From the NCBI GenBank assembly GCA_964654545.1, contig CAZZIU010000003.1, forward strand, positions 82,194-146,193: a DNA stretch of 64,000 nucleotides, in the 5' to 3' direction. The stretch's first letter is position 1. Every line of letters starts with the position of its first letter. This document shows positions 17,165 through 25,359 of this stretch, piece by piece. The notes beneath the pieces are model-generated. The model was not told the DNA's origin. It ran no database searches and saw nothing but the letters and a program-made list of their open reading frames with translations. Made by a program: the position numbers and the translations under genes. This DNA is from JABMOV01 sp964654545. Its GTDB lineage: Bacteria > Fidelibacterota > Marinisomatia > Marinisomatales > JABMOV01.

Positions 17165-18469
17165 TTAATCACTCACTGCCTGCATGGTGGAACCTACTTT
17201 TTCATTCCGATTTTCGTATTCCTTTATAATCAGATAATACCAGGATACACCTATAACGTAGAGCATGGATGTCATCAGGAATATTTTGTAATATTCCAAA
17301 TCCAATGCTCTTAGAGTTTGGAATATTTTTGCACTGAGAAACCATGATGCACTCCAGATACTTGAAGTAAGGGCACTGATCAGCTCTTGATTTTTCTCCC
17401 CAACGTATTTCATGGTTAATTCAGAGGTTAGAGGATTTGCCATGTTCATGAGTGGTTGTCGGAACAGAAAGCATCCGACAGCAAGATAAAATATTCCATT
17501 TATATGTTGAAATACCTCAGTTAGCGCTAATACCAACAGAAATACAATCGATAAAAACTGGGTACCCAGTATAACTATTTTAAATCCGAATATTCGGCGT
17601 ATGTTAGGCACAAAAAATGCCCCAATCAATACAAGAAAAGCAGCAATACTACCATAAATACTAAATTCTTGAGAATCAACAAGAAACACAGAATAAAAGA
17701 ACAGATTAATAAATGGAATAGTGAGTCCTGCACCTACTGAAATTATTAGTGTGGGTACAATTGCTTTAAGGATAAGATTCCAATCGTATTCATGTCTGAA
17801 AGCTTTGAAATTCCGTACAAATTTACTCGACGATGATCTAGGCGGTCCTTCTTCAATGCCTAGCATAATGAAAAATGCGGTCAGACTAAGCAAAATTAGG
17901 ACATAGAGTATATTTGCTTCGTCCAGATTCCACGAATACAATCCAAAGGAAATGCTGCCAATATTCGTCAGTATTGTAATGAGAATTCCAGCCAGAATCA
18001 TCGATATAAACCAGGTTGAAAAGTTCATGGACAATGACTCAGAAACAACAGAGTCGGGAGTGATCCGCATAATAAATGGAATTACACAAACTTGGAGTAA
18101 CATGAGTCCCACACCCCAGGATAGAAAACTTAAATGCAATAATCCATCATTTTGAGATTTGATAGCTGTAATAACAAAAAAAGAAGCAACCGGTATTGCG
18201 ATAGAAGCGACGATAAAAAATGGTTTTAATCTTTTGCCTTTTATATAGATACCGAACGGAAAAGCAAATACCAGTACACCTAAAAACCGATAGGAAGTAT
18301 AGTTGGCAATTTGAGCGTCAGAATAGCCGTGTTTGCGTAACAGAATATTTAGAATCAGGATAAATGCGGAATTAACTACAAAGAGCATTAGTTCGGCTAT
18401 ACTTAAGAGCACAACCGATCGTGGAACCAGGTAGTATTTTTGTAATATGGATAACATATTCTTAACCAT
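17165..18469 (-). CDS. MFS-type transporter
   Basis: 434 residues, the only minus-strand gene in the window, convergent with mutL (20 bases apart) and divergent from ffh. About 12 hydrophobic helices with a longer central cytoplasmic loop around 205-225 (Glu-Glu-Gly-Pro-Pro-Arg and a Ser run) fit a major facilitator layout. No substrate-specific signature is recognised. A second in-frame ATG four codons in is a possible start. It interrupts an otherwise uniform strand orientation and could be a later insertion, but its composition looks like that of its neighbours. Confidence 0.75.
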   Translation of the reverse strand: MVKNMLSILQKYYLVPRSVVLLSIAELMLFVVNSAFILILNILLRKHGYSDAQIANYTSYRFLGVLVFAFPFGIYIKGKRLKPFFIVASIAIPVASFFVITAIKSQNDGLLHLSFLSWGVGLMLLQVCVIPFIMRITPDSVVSESLSMNFSTWFISMILAGILITILTNIGSISFGLYSWNLDEANILYVLILLSLTAFFIMLGIEEGPPRSSSSKFVRNFKAFRHEYDWNLILKAIVPTLIISVGAGLTIPFINLFFYSVFLVDSQEFSIYGSIAAFLVLIGAFFVPNIRRIFGFKIVILGTQFLSIVFLLVLALTEVFQHINGIFYLAVGCFLFRQPLMNMANPLTSELTMKYVGEKNQELISALTSSIWSASWFLSAKIFQTLRALDLEYYKIFLMTSMLYVIGVSWYYLIIKEYENRNEKVGSTMQAVSD

Positions 18470-18641
18470 GACACAAAATTAGGATGTACGGACGTAGGAA
18501 TGAATCAGAGAAATTTGGTAAGTACTACGAATTTTCCTGAGAAGGATGACAGTAATTACCGCAAAGCTTTCAAGTTACATATTTATTGTTTACAATACTT
18601 ATCTCTTCTAATTTTATCTGCTGTATCCGAATTGAAAACAG

Positions 18642-19979
18642 ATGCTTGAACAACTAACTGAACGATTTGATTCTATTTTCCGCAACTTGCGCGGATTGGG
18701 TAAAATCACAGATTCGAACATCCATCAGACTGCACGAGAAATTCGTAGGGTTCTGCTGGAAGCTGATGTGAATTTTTCTGTTGCAAAGAATTTCGTTCAA
18801 CGGGTAAGTGAAAAAGCCGAAGGAACGAAGGTTGTTAAGTCGGTAAAACCCGGTGAGCAATTTATTAAGATCATTCGGGACCAGTTAGTTGAGCTCTTTG
18901 GAAAAACGAGTCATCCACTTGAAATTGATAGCAAAAAGACCGGGGTGATTTTGTTAGCCGGATTACAAGGATCAGGCAAAACCACTACTGCTGCCAAATT
19001 AGCCCATTATTTAATAAAACACGGTAAATCGGTATTGTTAGTCGCAGCGGATGTGTATCGTCCAGCTGCTATTGATCAATTGAAAGTACTTGGAGAAAGC
19101 ATTCAGTGTGAAGTGTATTCCGAAGGCCTTGGCGATCCGGTTAAGTTGTGCGATCGTGGAATCAAGTATGCCGAAAGTCAGAATATCCAGACAGTGATAC
19201 TTGATACGGCAGGTCGATTACACGTGGATGGCGAAATGATGGTTGAAATTCAGGCAATCTCCGAAAAGGTAAATCCGGACGAGATTTTGTTTGTAGTAGA
19301 CGGTATGACCGGGCAAGATGCGGTCAACTCTGCGCTGGCATTTAATAATGCGTTAAGGCTTACTGGTACGATACTAACCAAGCTTGATGGTGATGCGCGT
19401 GGTGGAGCGGCAGTCAGCATCAGTGAAGTAACCGGTATACCGATACGGTTTATTGGAACATCCGAAAAAATGGAAGGTCTGGAATTCTTTGACCCGCACC
19501 GGATGGTGGATCGCATCCTGGGATTCGGCGATGTTATTTCACTGGTTGAAAAAGCGCAGGAATCGGTCGATTCCGATGAGATTGAACGAATTCAGAAAAG
19601 ACTTAGTCAACAACAATTTGATTTAGAGGATTTTCGATCGCAATTGAAGCAAATTGGTAAAATGGGCTCCATGAGCCAGCTGTTGGGAATGCTTCCGGGA
19701 ATGAACAGAAAAATGATGAAGCAGGTCAACGTTGACGACAAGCAAATGGTATGGATGGAAGCAATCATCAATTCCATGACTCCATATGAACGAAAGAAGC
19801 CATCGTTGATAAACGGTAGCCGAAGGAAGCGAATTGCATTGGGATCTGGACGAAGTTTGCAGGAAGTAAATCAATTGCTAAAGCAATTTCATCAATTGCA
19901 AAAGATGATGAAACGTTTTAATCCAGGCAAATTGCCAAAAGGATTAAAAATGAAAGACGCATTTGAACAATTTATGTAA
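18642..19979 (+). CDS. ffh: signal recognition particle protein Ffh
   Basis: 445 residues. N domain (1-85) with LLEADVNF, G domain with G1 GLQGSGKTT (near 106-114), DTAGRLHVDGEMM and TKLDGDARGGAA, and a methionine-rich M domain (about 320-445) including LLGMLPGMNRKMM and a C-terminal GSGRSLQEVNQLLKQF segment. Ffh binds SRP RNA and delivers signal-bearing ribosomes to FtsY at the membrane. It heads a ribosomal cluster with rpsP, a common bacterial arrangement. The 172-base region upstream, shared with the divergent MFS gene, must hold its promoter, but I see no convincing -35/-10 pair; I also recognise no RNA gene there. Confidence 0.97.
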   Translation: MLEQLTERFDSIFRNLRGLGKITDSNIHQTAREIRRVLLEADVNFSVAKNFVQRVSEKAEGTKVVKSVKPGEQFIKIIRDQLVELFGKTSHPLEIDSKKTGVILLAGLQGSGKTTTAAKLAHYLIKHGKSVLLVAADVYRPAAIDQLKVLGESIQCEVYSEGLGDPVKLCDRGIKYAESQNIQTVILDTAGRLHVDGEMMVEIQAISEKVNPDEILFVVDGMTGQDAVNSALAFNNALRLTGTILTKLDGDARGGAAVSISEVTGIPIRFIGTSEKMEGLEFFDPHRMVDRILGFGDVISLVEKAQESVDSDEIERIQKRLSQQQFDLEDFRSQLKQIGKMGSMSQLLGMLPGMNRKMMKQVNVDDKQMVWMEAIINSMTPYERKKPSLINGSRRKRIALGSGRSLQEVNQLLKQFHQLQKMMKRFNPGKLPKGLKMKDAFEQFM

Positions 19980-19986
19980 TTTCGTA

Positions 19987-20017
19987 TTGACATCTTATGC
20001 GAAATACGGGAAATAAT
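19987..20017 (+). promoter_or_regulatory. weak candidate promoter for rpsP
   Basis: A perfect TTGACA at 19987-19992, eight bases after the ffh stop, is followed by an A/T-rich AATAAT near 20012-20017. The spacing (19 bases) is longer than ideal, so this is uncertain. It could let the ribosomal genes be expressed independently of ffh. A clear Shine-Dalgarno, AAAGGAG, follows at 20030-20036. Confidence 0.3.
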
Positions 20018-20044
20018 TGAATAGTAAACAAAGGAGAAGATAGT

Positions 20045-20890
20045 TTGGCGACAAAAATAAGACTGAAACGAGTAGGAAGACGGAATCGTCCTTTTTATCG
20101 TGTTGTTGTCATTGATTCGCGTGCTCGTCGTGACGGTGCCGCGATTGAGGAATTGGGATGGTATAACCCAATTACTGGCGACAAAGAGAATAATTATTTT
20201 TTAAAAGAAGATCGAGTTTTACATTGGCTTGGTACTGGTGCCCAACCAACTGAAATTGCCCACCATTTATTCAAACGGGCAGGCATTGCCCACAAATGGC
20301 ACCTGATGAAACAAGGCCTTGATGAAAAAGCTTTAGAAAAAGAAATGCAAAAATGGGCATTGGGAAAAGAAGCGGCAAAGAAGAAAAAAGCAGAAAAAAA
20401 GGCCGAGAAAAAAGCCAAGGCCGCTCCAGAACCTGAACCGCAAGAAGAGACTGTTGAAGCTGTAGATGCAGAAGTAACGGATGAAGTTGCTGAAGAAAAA
20501 CCAGCCGTTGAAGCGGTAGAAACGACTGAAAAATCCGCAGAATCTGAGCCAGTGGAAGAAGCTAAAACAGAGGGATCGGAATCAGTAGAAGAAGTTGAAG
20601 AAGCGGAAAATACGGAAGAAAAGAAGGCTGAAGAGTCGACAGCAGAAATGACTGAGGAATCGACTGAGGAAGACGCCGCGACGGAAAAAGAAGATCAGAC
20701 AGAAAAAGCTGAAGTGATAAAAAAGGATGATAGTGCTAAAAAAAGTGCCCAGGAAGAGACTTCAGAACCGGAAGTAGCAGCAGAAGCGGAAGAAAGTGCT
20801 GAAGCAGAAGAAGTTGCTGAGGAATCCGGCGAAGATGAAACAGCTGAAAAGGCTGACGAAGACGAATCTTCTAAAAAAGAAGATAAATAA
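20045..20890 (+). CDS. rpsP: 30S ribosomal protein S16 with long acidic C-terminal extension
   Basis: 281 residues from a TTG start with Shine-Dalgarno AAAGGAG. Residues 1-85 are ordinary S16 (IRLKRVGRRNRPFYRVVVID, ELGWYNP, GAQPTEIAHHLFKRAG), a protein that normally ends near residue 80-90. Residues about 95-125 form a Lys/Ala-rich helix, and about 126-281 are an almost uninterrupted Glu/Ala/Ser/Thr/Lys stretch with a strong negative charge and probably no fixed structure. Bacteroidetes S16 proteins also carry extensions, but this one is very long. S16 is needed for 30S assembly. khpA, rimM, trmD and rplS follow in the usual order. Confidence 0.95.
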   Translation: MATKIRLKRVGRRNRPFYRVVVIDSRARRDGAAIEELGWYNPITGDKENNYFLKEDRVLHWLGTGAQPTEIAHHLFKRAGIAHKWHLMKQGLDEKALEKEMQKWALGKEAAKKKKAEKKAEKKAKAAPEPEPQEETVEAVDAEVTDEVAEEKPAVEAVETTEKSAESEPVEEAKTEGSESVEEVEEAENTEEKKAEESTAEMTEESTEEDAATEKEDQTEKAEVIKKDDSAKKSAQEETSEPEVAAEAEESAEAEEVAEESGEDETAEKADEDESSKKEDK

Positions 20891-20932
20891 TCCAAACTCA
20901 AGCAGGGTAATGCCAGACAAGGAGTACAGGAT

Positions 20933-21169
20933 ATGAAGGACTTCATCGAATATGTAGTGAAATTACTAGTTGATAAACCAGATGAAGTAGAAGTCAACAG
21001 TGTTGAAACGGAAAAACGAATCATTTATGAATTAACAGTTGGCGAAGGTGATTACGGTAAAGTCATTGGAAAGGGTGGGAAAAATATTTCATCCATCCGG
21101 TCTTTGGTCTTTGCAATTAATGCCAAGCAGGGTGGAAAACGTGCCCGTCTGGACGTAATCGACCGCTAA
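20933..21169 (+). CDS. khpA: KH-domain RNA-binding protein KhpA
   Basis: 78 residues, a single KH domain with GKVIGKGGKNISSIR (the GxxG loop) near 42-56. Members of this family (YlqC/KhpA) bind RNA, often with KhpB, and are encoded between rpsP and rimM in many bacteria, exactly as here. Shine-Dalgarno AAGGAG precedes the ATG by about nine bases. Confidence 0.93.
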   Translation: MKDFIEYVVKLLVDKPDEVEVNSVETEKRIIYELTVGEGDYGKVIGKGGKNISSIRSLVFAINAKQGGKRARLDVIDR

Positions 21170-21170
21170 A

Positions 21171-21671
21171 ATGCAAGACCTGTTTGCCATAGCAAAAGTA
21201 ACCCGTGCTTCCGGACTGAATGGGGAAGTGCGTGTCCGACCATTGTCACGATATTTTGACAGCTATGTTGAGGATAAACCACTGTTTATTGGTTTATCTA
21301 AAAACATGAGCCGCGAAGTGAAATTGAAAGAAAAGATTGGTATTGGCAAAAAGGTGCGTTTTCAATTTAATGGTGTAGAATCGCGGGACGAAGCAGAGGC
21401 ATTGATTGGGCAATATGTCTATGTTGCCGTAGATCATTCCGATCGCATTCATTGGATCGCCGAAGATTTGTTAGGTGCCGATGTCATATCCAATGATGGA
21501 GAGTACGTTGGGATTCTAGCAGAAATTTTATGGTTACCCAATAACGATGTCTATGTTATTAAAAATGGAGAACGGGAAGTACTTATCCCGGTAATACCGG
21601 AAATAATTAAGAATGTGGATTTGACCGGCGGTGTTGTTGTAATCAGCCCAATGGATGGTCTGTTGGATTGA
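21171..21671 (+). CDS. rimM: ribosome maturation factor RimM
   Basis: 166 residues. N-terminal RimM domain (AKVTRASGLNGEVRVRPLS) and C-terminal PRC-barrel (DLLGADVISNDGEYVGILAEILWLPNNDVYVI, with ILIPVIPEII-like end). RimM binds S19 and assists maturation of the 30S head. It starts one base after the khpA stop and its own stop overlaps the TTG start of trmD (TTGA). Confidence 0.95.
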   Translation: MQDLFAIAKVTRASGLNGEVRVRPLSRYFDSYVEDKPLFIGLSKNMSREVKLKEKIGIGKKVRFQFNGVESRDEAEALIGQYVYVAVDHSDRIHWIAEDLLGADVISNDGEYVGILAEILWLPNNDVYVIKNGEREVLIPVIPEIIKNVDLTGGVVVISPMDGLLD

Positions 21672-22393
21672 AACAGATTGGTGTCATAACACCAGTCCCA
21701 TCTGTCATTGAAACCTATGTTCAAAACAGCATGTTGCGGCAGGCTGTAGATAAGGGCATTGTTCATTTTCAGGTGGTAAATCTGCGGGATTTTGCTCAAG
21801 GAAATTATCGTCAGATAGATGATACTCCTTTTGGGGGCGGCCCTGGAATGGTAATGATGGCCGAACCTCTTTTGAAAGCAATCGAGCAGACCAAAAAGGA
21901 TTTGAAATTTCCTACCGGTGGAAGCGTTGTGTACCCTTCTGCCCAAGGAAAACAATGGTCTCATGATTTGGCAGAAAAATTTAGCCAGGTCGAAAAGCTT
22001 ATTTTCATTTGTGGTCATTACAAAGGCATAGATGAGCGAGTCCTCGAACGTGAAGTCACGCATGAGATTTCAATCGGCGATTTCATTTTGTCCTGTGGAG
22101 AAATTGCAACGTTGACGATAATTGATAGTATCGTTAGATTGATTCCGGGGGTATTGAATGCTCAAGAATCAGCCAATACCGATTCGTTCCCAACGGGGTT
22201 GCTGGATGCACCCTATTATACCAAACCAAGAAATTTGGATGGTATGGAAGTCCCGGAAGTATTGGTAAGCGGGCATCATGGAAAAATAAATGAGTGGCGA
22301 CAAAAGAAACGAGAAAATAAAACCAGGATTAAGCGTCCTGATTTGTGGCATAAATATTTAAAAGAAAAGAAAGATTCGGAGAAGGAATCATGA
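21668..22393 (+). CDS. trmD: tRNA (guanine-N1-)-methyltransferase
   Basis: 241 residues from a TTG start overlapping the rimM stop. The knotted SPOUT fold is seen in DTPFGGGPGMVMMAEPL and in the SAM-binding knot ICGHYKGIDERV followed by EISIGDFILSCGE and the C-terminal LLDAPYYTKPRNLDG segment. TrmD methylates G37 of tRNAs reading CNN codons and prevents +1 frameshifts. Its stop overlaps the ATG of rplS (ATGA). Confidence 0.96.
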   Translation: MKQIGVITPVPSVIETYVQNSMLRQAVDKGIVHFQVVNLRDFAQGNYRQIDDTPFGGGPGMVMMAEPLLKAIEQTKKDLKFPTGGSVVYPSAQGKQWSHDLAEKFSQVEKLIFICGHYKGIDERVLEREVTHEISIGDFILSCGEIATLTIIDSIVRLIPGVLNAQESANTDSFPTGLLDAPYYTKPRNLDGMEVPEVLVSGHHGKINEWRQKKRENKTRIKRPDLWHKYLKEKKDSEKES

Positions 22394-22731
22394 ACAAATT
22401 GCAAGAGGTTGGCAAGGCACAATTAAAGGAAAATATTCCTGACTTTAATCCTGGAGACACAGTAGCAGTTGATGTACGTGTTGTCGAAGGTGGAAAAGAA
22501 CGTATTCAACGATACCAGGGTGTCGTACTTGGTCGCAAAGGTGGTGGAATTGAAGAATCCTTTACCGTGCGGAAAATTTCAGGCGGTGTTGGCGTAGAAA
22601 GGATATTTCCTTTGCATTCACCCATGGTCGCAAGTATCGAAGTTGTCCGCCGTGGTAAAGTACGAAGAGCCAAATTGAATTACCTGAAAAAATTGACTGG
22701 GAAAGCAGCTCGGATTCAGGAAAAACGATAA
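22390..22731 (+). CDS. rplS: 50S ribosomal protein L19
   Basis: 113 residues, usual length. FNPGDTVAVDVRVVEGGKERIQ, FEGVVLGRKGGG-like region and ESFTVRKISGGVGVERIFPLHSP are typical of L19, as is the C-terminal KVRRAKLNYLKKLTGKAARI. L19 sits at the 30S/50S interface. It is the last gene of the cluster and is followed 20 bases later by an intrinsic terminator. Confidence 0.97.
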   Translation: MNKLQEVGKAQLKENIPDFNPGDTVAVDVRVVEGGKERIQRYQGVVLGRKGGGIEESFTVRKISGGVGVERIFPLHSPMVASIEVVRRGKVRRAKLNYLKKLTGKAARIQEKR

Positions 22732-22751
22732 ATTACACTTTTAACCTTAAT

Positions 22752-22785
22752 AAAAATCCCCTGACCCAAAGGGGATTTTTTGTTT
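22752..22785 (+). terminator. intrinsic terminator after rplS
   Basis: A perfect 10-base stem (AAAAATCCCC / GGGGATTTTT, 22752-22761 and 22771-22780) around a 9-base loop, followed by a T-rich tail. The A/T flanks make it also able to stop transcription from the opposite strand. It separates the ribosomal cluster from the following MFS gene. Confidence 0.9.
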
Positions 22786-22799
22786 AGGTGAGATTGCAA

Positions 22800-23972
22800 A
22801 TGGAAAAAAAAGAAAAAATAGTATTAGGCATTACGGGTCTAAGTCATTTGCTGGTGCATTCTCAAATGCTTGTATTACCAAATATATTTTTGGTATTACA
22901 ATCGCAATTTTCATTGGGTTATGATACGTTGGGCTTGTTGGCTACTGCCAGTGCATTTATGTTTGGTTTGGGCGCTATTCCTGCCGGTTATTTTGAAAGA
23001 AGAATAGGCGGAAGAACACTATTGTTGACATATCAAATTGGCTCCTCTTTTTCGATTGTAATCCTGTTACTGGCAAGTAGTTTAAAAAGTATTACAATAG
23101 GTCTAATGCTTCTTGGATTGTTTAGCAGTATCTATCATCCAGCTGGATTGACCATTCTTTCACGGCGTATTTCACAATTAAGCAGAGGAATGGCAATACA
23201 TGGAATTTTTGGTTCAGTGGGATTAGCTGCTGGTCCACTTTTAGCGTCATTGTTCACCGAAATGTTTTCGTGGAAATTCGCTTATGGTTCACTGTTGATT
23301 GCCCATGGTATTCTAGCTTTGATGACATTATTGTTGATTGAAAAAAGGAAACCCACTGTTCAGGAAGAAGACACAATTCGCGGACCAGAGAAATCCAGTA
23401 TTAAGGCACTTTCCGTGTATTATGGTATAGCTATTTTACTCGGTTTTGCATATACCGGATTCACCACTTTTATTCCTACCCATTTTGCAGTTGAAACAAG
23501 AAACTTGTTTCCGAACGTATCCGATATTTTGAGAGGTGGCTTGTTTACTACCTTGGTGTTAGTGGCGGGAATAATCGGACAGCTTATTGGCGGTTGGGCA
23601 GGTGATAAATACAATCGTGTAACACTTATATTTTGGATTGTACTTGTGAATATTCCACTGTTTGCACTCCTGGGATTTTCCACCGGGTGGGTTTTAATTT
23701 GTGTGGGTATACTGGTTGGAATTGCTCATTTTTCCACGCAACCGGTTGGGAATTCTCTCATCGCCACACTCACAAGTTCACAAAGCCGTGGTTTGGGGTA
23801 TGGGATTAGTTTTTTCTTTAGTTTTGGTGTCGGGTCACTGGCTGCCATGGTAAGTGGTTGGGTTGGTGAAAATTATTCTTTATCAGCCGTCTTTCCATTA
23901 TTAGCAGTTTTGTTAATCCCCGGACTTTGGTTGGCGTTTCGATTTCGTAAATTTGACTCGACAAATACATAG
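22800..23972 (+). CDS. MFS transporter, fosmidomycin-resistance (Fsr)-like
   Basis: 390 residues from the ATG at 22800, which has AGGTGA eight bases upstream; an in-frame GTG four codons earlier overlaps this Shine-Dalgarno and is less likely. Twelve hydrophobic helices are apparent. The start (GITGLSHLLVHSQMLVLP) and the SIYHPAGLTILSRR segment resemble the Fsr branch of the major facilitator superfamily, which exports fosmidomycin in E. coli. The natural substrate here is unknown. Its stop is five bases before selA, so it may be co-transcribed with the selenocysteine genes, but no functional link is evident. Confidence 0.8.
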   Translation: MEKKEKIVLGITGLSHLLVHSQMLVLPNIFLVLQSQFSLGYDTLGLLATASAFMFGLGAIPAGYFERRIGGRTLLLTYQIGSSFSIVILLLASSLKSITIGLMLLGLFSSIYHPAGLTILSRRISQLSRGMAIHGIFGSVGLAAGPLLASLFTEMFSWKFAYGSLLIAHGILALMTLLLIEKRKPTVQEEDTIRGPEKSSIKALSVYYGIAILLGFAYTGFTTFIPTHFAVETRNLFPNVSDILRGGLFTTLVLVAGIIGQLIGGWAGDKYNRVTLIFWIVLVNIPLFALLGFSTGWVLICVGILVGIAHFSTQPVGNSLIATLTSSQSRGLGYGISFFFSFGVGSLAAMVSGWVGENYSLSAVFPLLAVLLIPGLWLAFRFRKFDSTNT

Positions 23973-23977
23973 AGGAA

Positions 23978-25357
23978 ATGTCCATCAAAATACAGCTTCC
24001 ATCCGTTAGTGAGGTATTAACTGCCACTCCCGATAGTATCGATGTCCATGAGCAGGTTCTCCGTTCCTGGATTCGCACTGAAATAGGTAGATTCAGAAAA
24101 ATGAACCTTTCGGGAGAATCAATTCCTAACCGGGAAACAATTGTAAAAGTCATCGTTGACAGGATTGCTGAGCTTGCAGGATCTTCACTAAAAAATATCA
24201 TAAATGGGACAGGAATTGTACTGCATACGGGCTTTGGAAGAGCGCCACTGGGGTCATCTGTGTTGCACTCAATTGCCGATCAAATTGCAGGGTATTCTAA
24301 CCTGGAGTATGACCTGTCAAGCGGTCATCGTGGAAACCGCTTGGCACATGTGGATACCTACCTGTCGCTTATGATAGGGGCACAAAAATCCGTTGTCGTA
24401 AACAATAATGCTGCGGCTGTGTTGATCGCTCTCAACACGATGGCAGAAGGCAAGGATGTTATCATTTCGCGTGGACAAGAAGTGGAAATTGGTGGATCCT
24501 TTCGTATCCCCGATATTATCAAAAAGAGCAACTGTACATTAATTGAAGTTGGGACAACCAACCGAACCCATCTTCAAGATTATCAAAATGCGATCACCAA
24601 GAAGACCGGTTTGATTTTGTGGGTGCATACAAGTAATTATAAAATCAAAGGATTTACAAAAGATGTTCCATTAGAAGCATTGGTTTCACTTGGGAAAAAG
24701 CACCGAATTCCGGTTATGGCGGATTTGGGCAGTGGTGCTTTGGTTCCGCTAACCGATTTGGGTATCGCAGAAGAACTTCCTGTTGAAAACGTGATTAAAT
24801 CAGGAGTAGATCTGGTCACATTCTCCGGTGACAAACTACTGGGTGGGCCACAAATGGGAATTTTGGCCGGAAAAAAGAAAATTATCCAGGCTATTTTGAA
24901 TAACCCATTATATCGAACAATACGATGCGACAAAATTGCTTTAGCGGTATTTGAAAAGATTTTACGGAGTTACAGAAAACATTCAGTGTCTGAAGCCAAT
25001 CTTGCATTGCAGTTACTACGATCGAAACGTTCCTTTCTAAGGTCCAGAGCAGACTCAATTCTTAAGAAAATAAAACAACCATTGATAAAGAATTTCCGTA
25101 TTTCTGTTGTGGAAACCGTTGTTGAGGCTGGTAGTGGCTCACTCCCGGAAAACCAATTAAATAGCATTGCTCTTCAATTTCAGCCAATAGCTCTTTCCAC
25201 AAATAAACTAGCAAAGGCTTTTCGAAGCCTGCCAATACCCATTGCCGGGTATATTGAGAAAAATCATTTCCGGATTGATTTAAAAGCCATCCTTCCTGAA
25301 CAGGACGAAATACTTATTTCGTCCATTAATTCACTGGGATCTGATTTAACATCATAG
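23978..25357 (+). CDS. selA: L-seryl-tRNA(Sec) selenium transferase
   Basis: 459 residues. PLP-dependent fold with ING TGIVLHTGFGRAPL near 76-91, YSNLEYDLSSGHRGNR near 106-121 and the PLP lysine Lys286 in TFSGDKLLGGPQ. SelA converts Ser-tRNA(Sec) to Sec-tRNA(Sec) using selenophosphate. selB follows after two bases. selC (the tRNA) and selD are not in this window. Confidence 0.97.
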   Translation: MSIKIQLPSVSEVLTATPDSIDVHEQVLRSWIRTEIGRFRKMNLSGESIPNRETIVKVIVDRIAELAGSSLKNIINGTGIVLHTGFGRAPLGSSVLHSIADQIAGYSNLEYDLSSGHRGNRLAHVDTYLSLMIGAQKSVVVNNNAAAVLIALNTMAEGKDVIISRGQEVEIGGSFRIPDIIKKSNCTLIEVGTTNRTHLQDYQNAITKKTGLILWVHTSNYKIKGFTKDVPLEALVSLGKKHRIPVMADLGSGALVPLTDLGIAEELPVENVIKSGVDLVTFSGDKLLGGPQMGILAGKKKIIQAILNNPLYRTIRCDKIALAVFEKILRSYRKHSVSEANLALQLLRSKRSFLRSRADSILKKIKQPLIKNFRISVVETVVEAGSGSLPENQLNSIALQFQPIALSTNKLAKAFRSLPIPIAGYIEKNHFRIDLKAILPEQDEILISSINSLGSDLTS

Positions 25358-25359
25358 AT

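Noticed and set aside
17165..18469. The minus-strand MFS gene as part of a mobile element
   Set aside because: No transposase, terminal repeats or base-composition change around it.
18470..18641. A divergent promoter pair between MFS and ffh
   Set aside because: Only loose TTGTTT/TAATTT-type matches; AT-rich background makes these uninformative.
21551..22063. A 170-codon minus-strand frame over rimM and trmD
   Set aside because: Antisense to two conserved genes, with no domain or ribosome-binding site.
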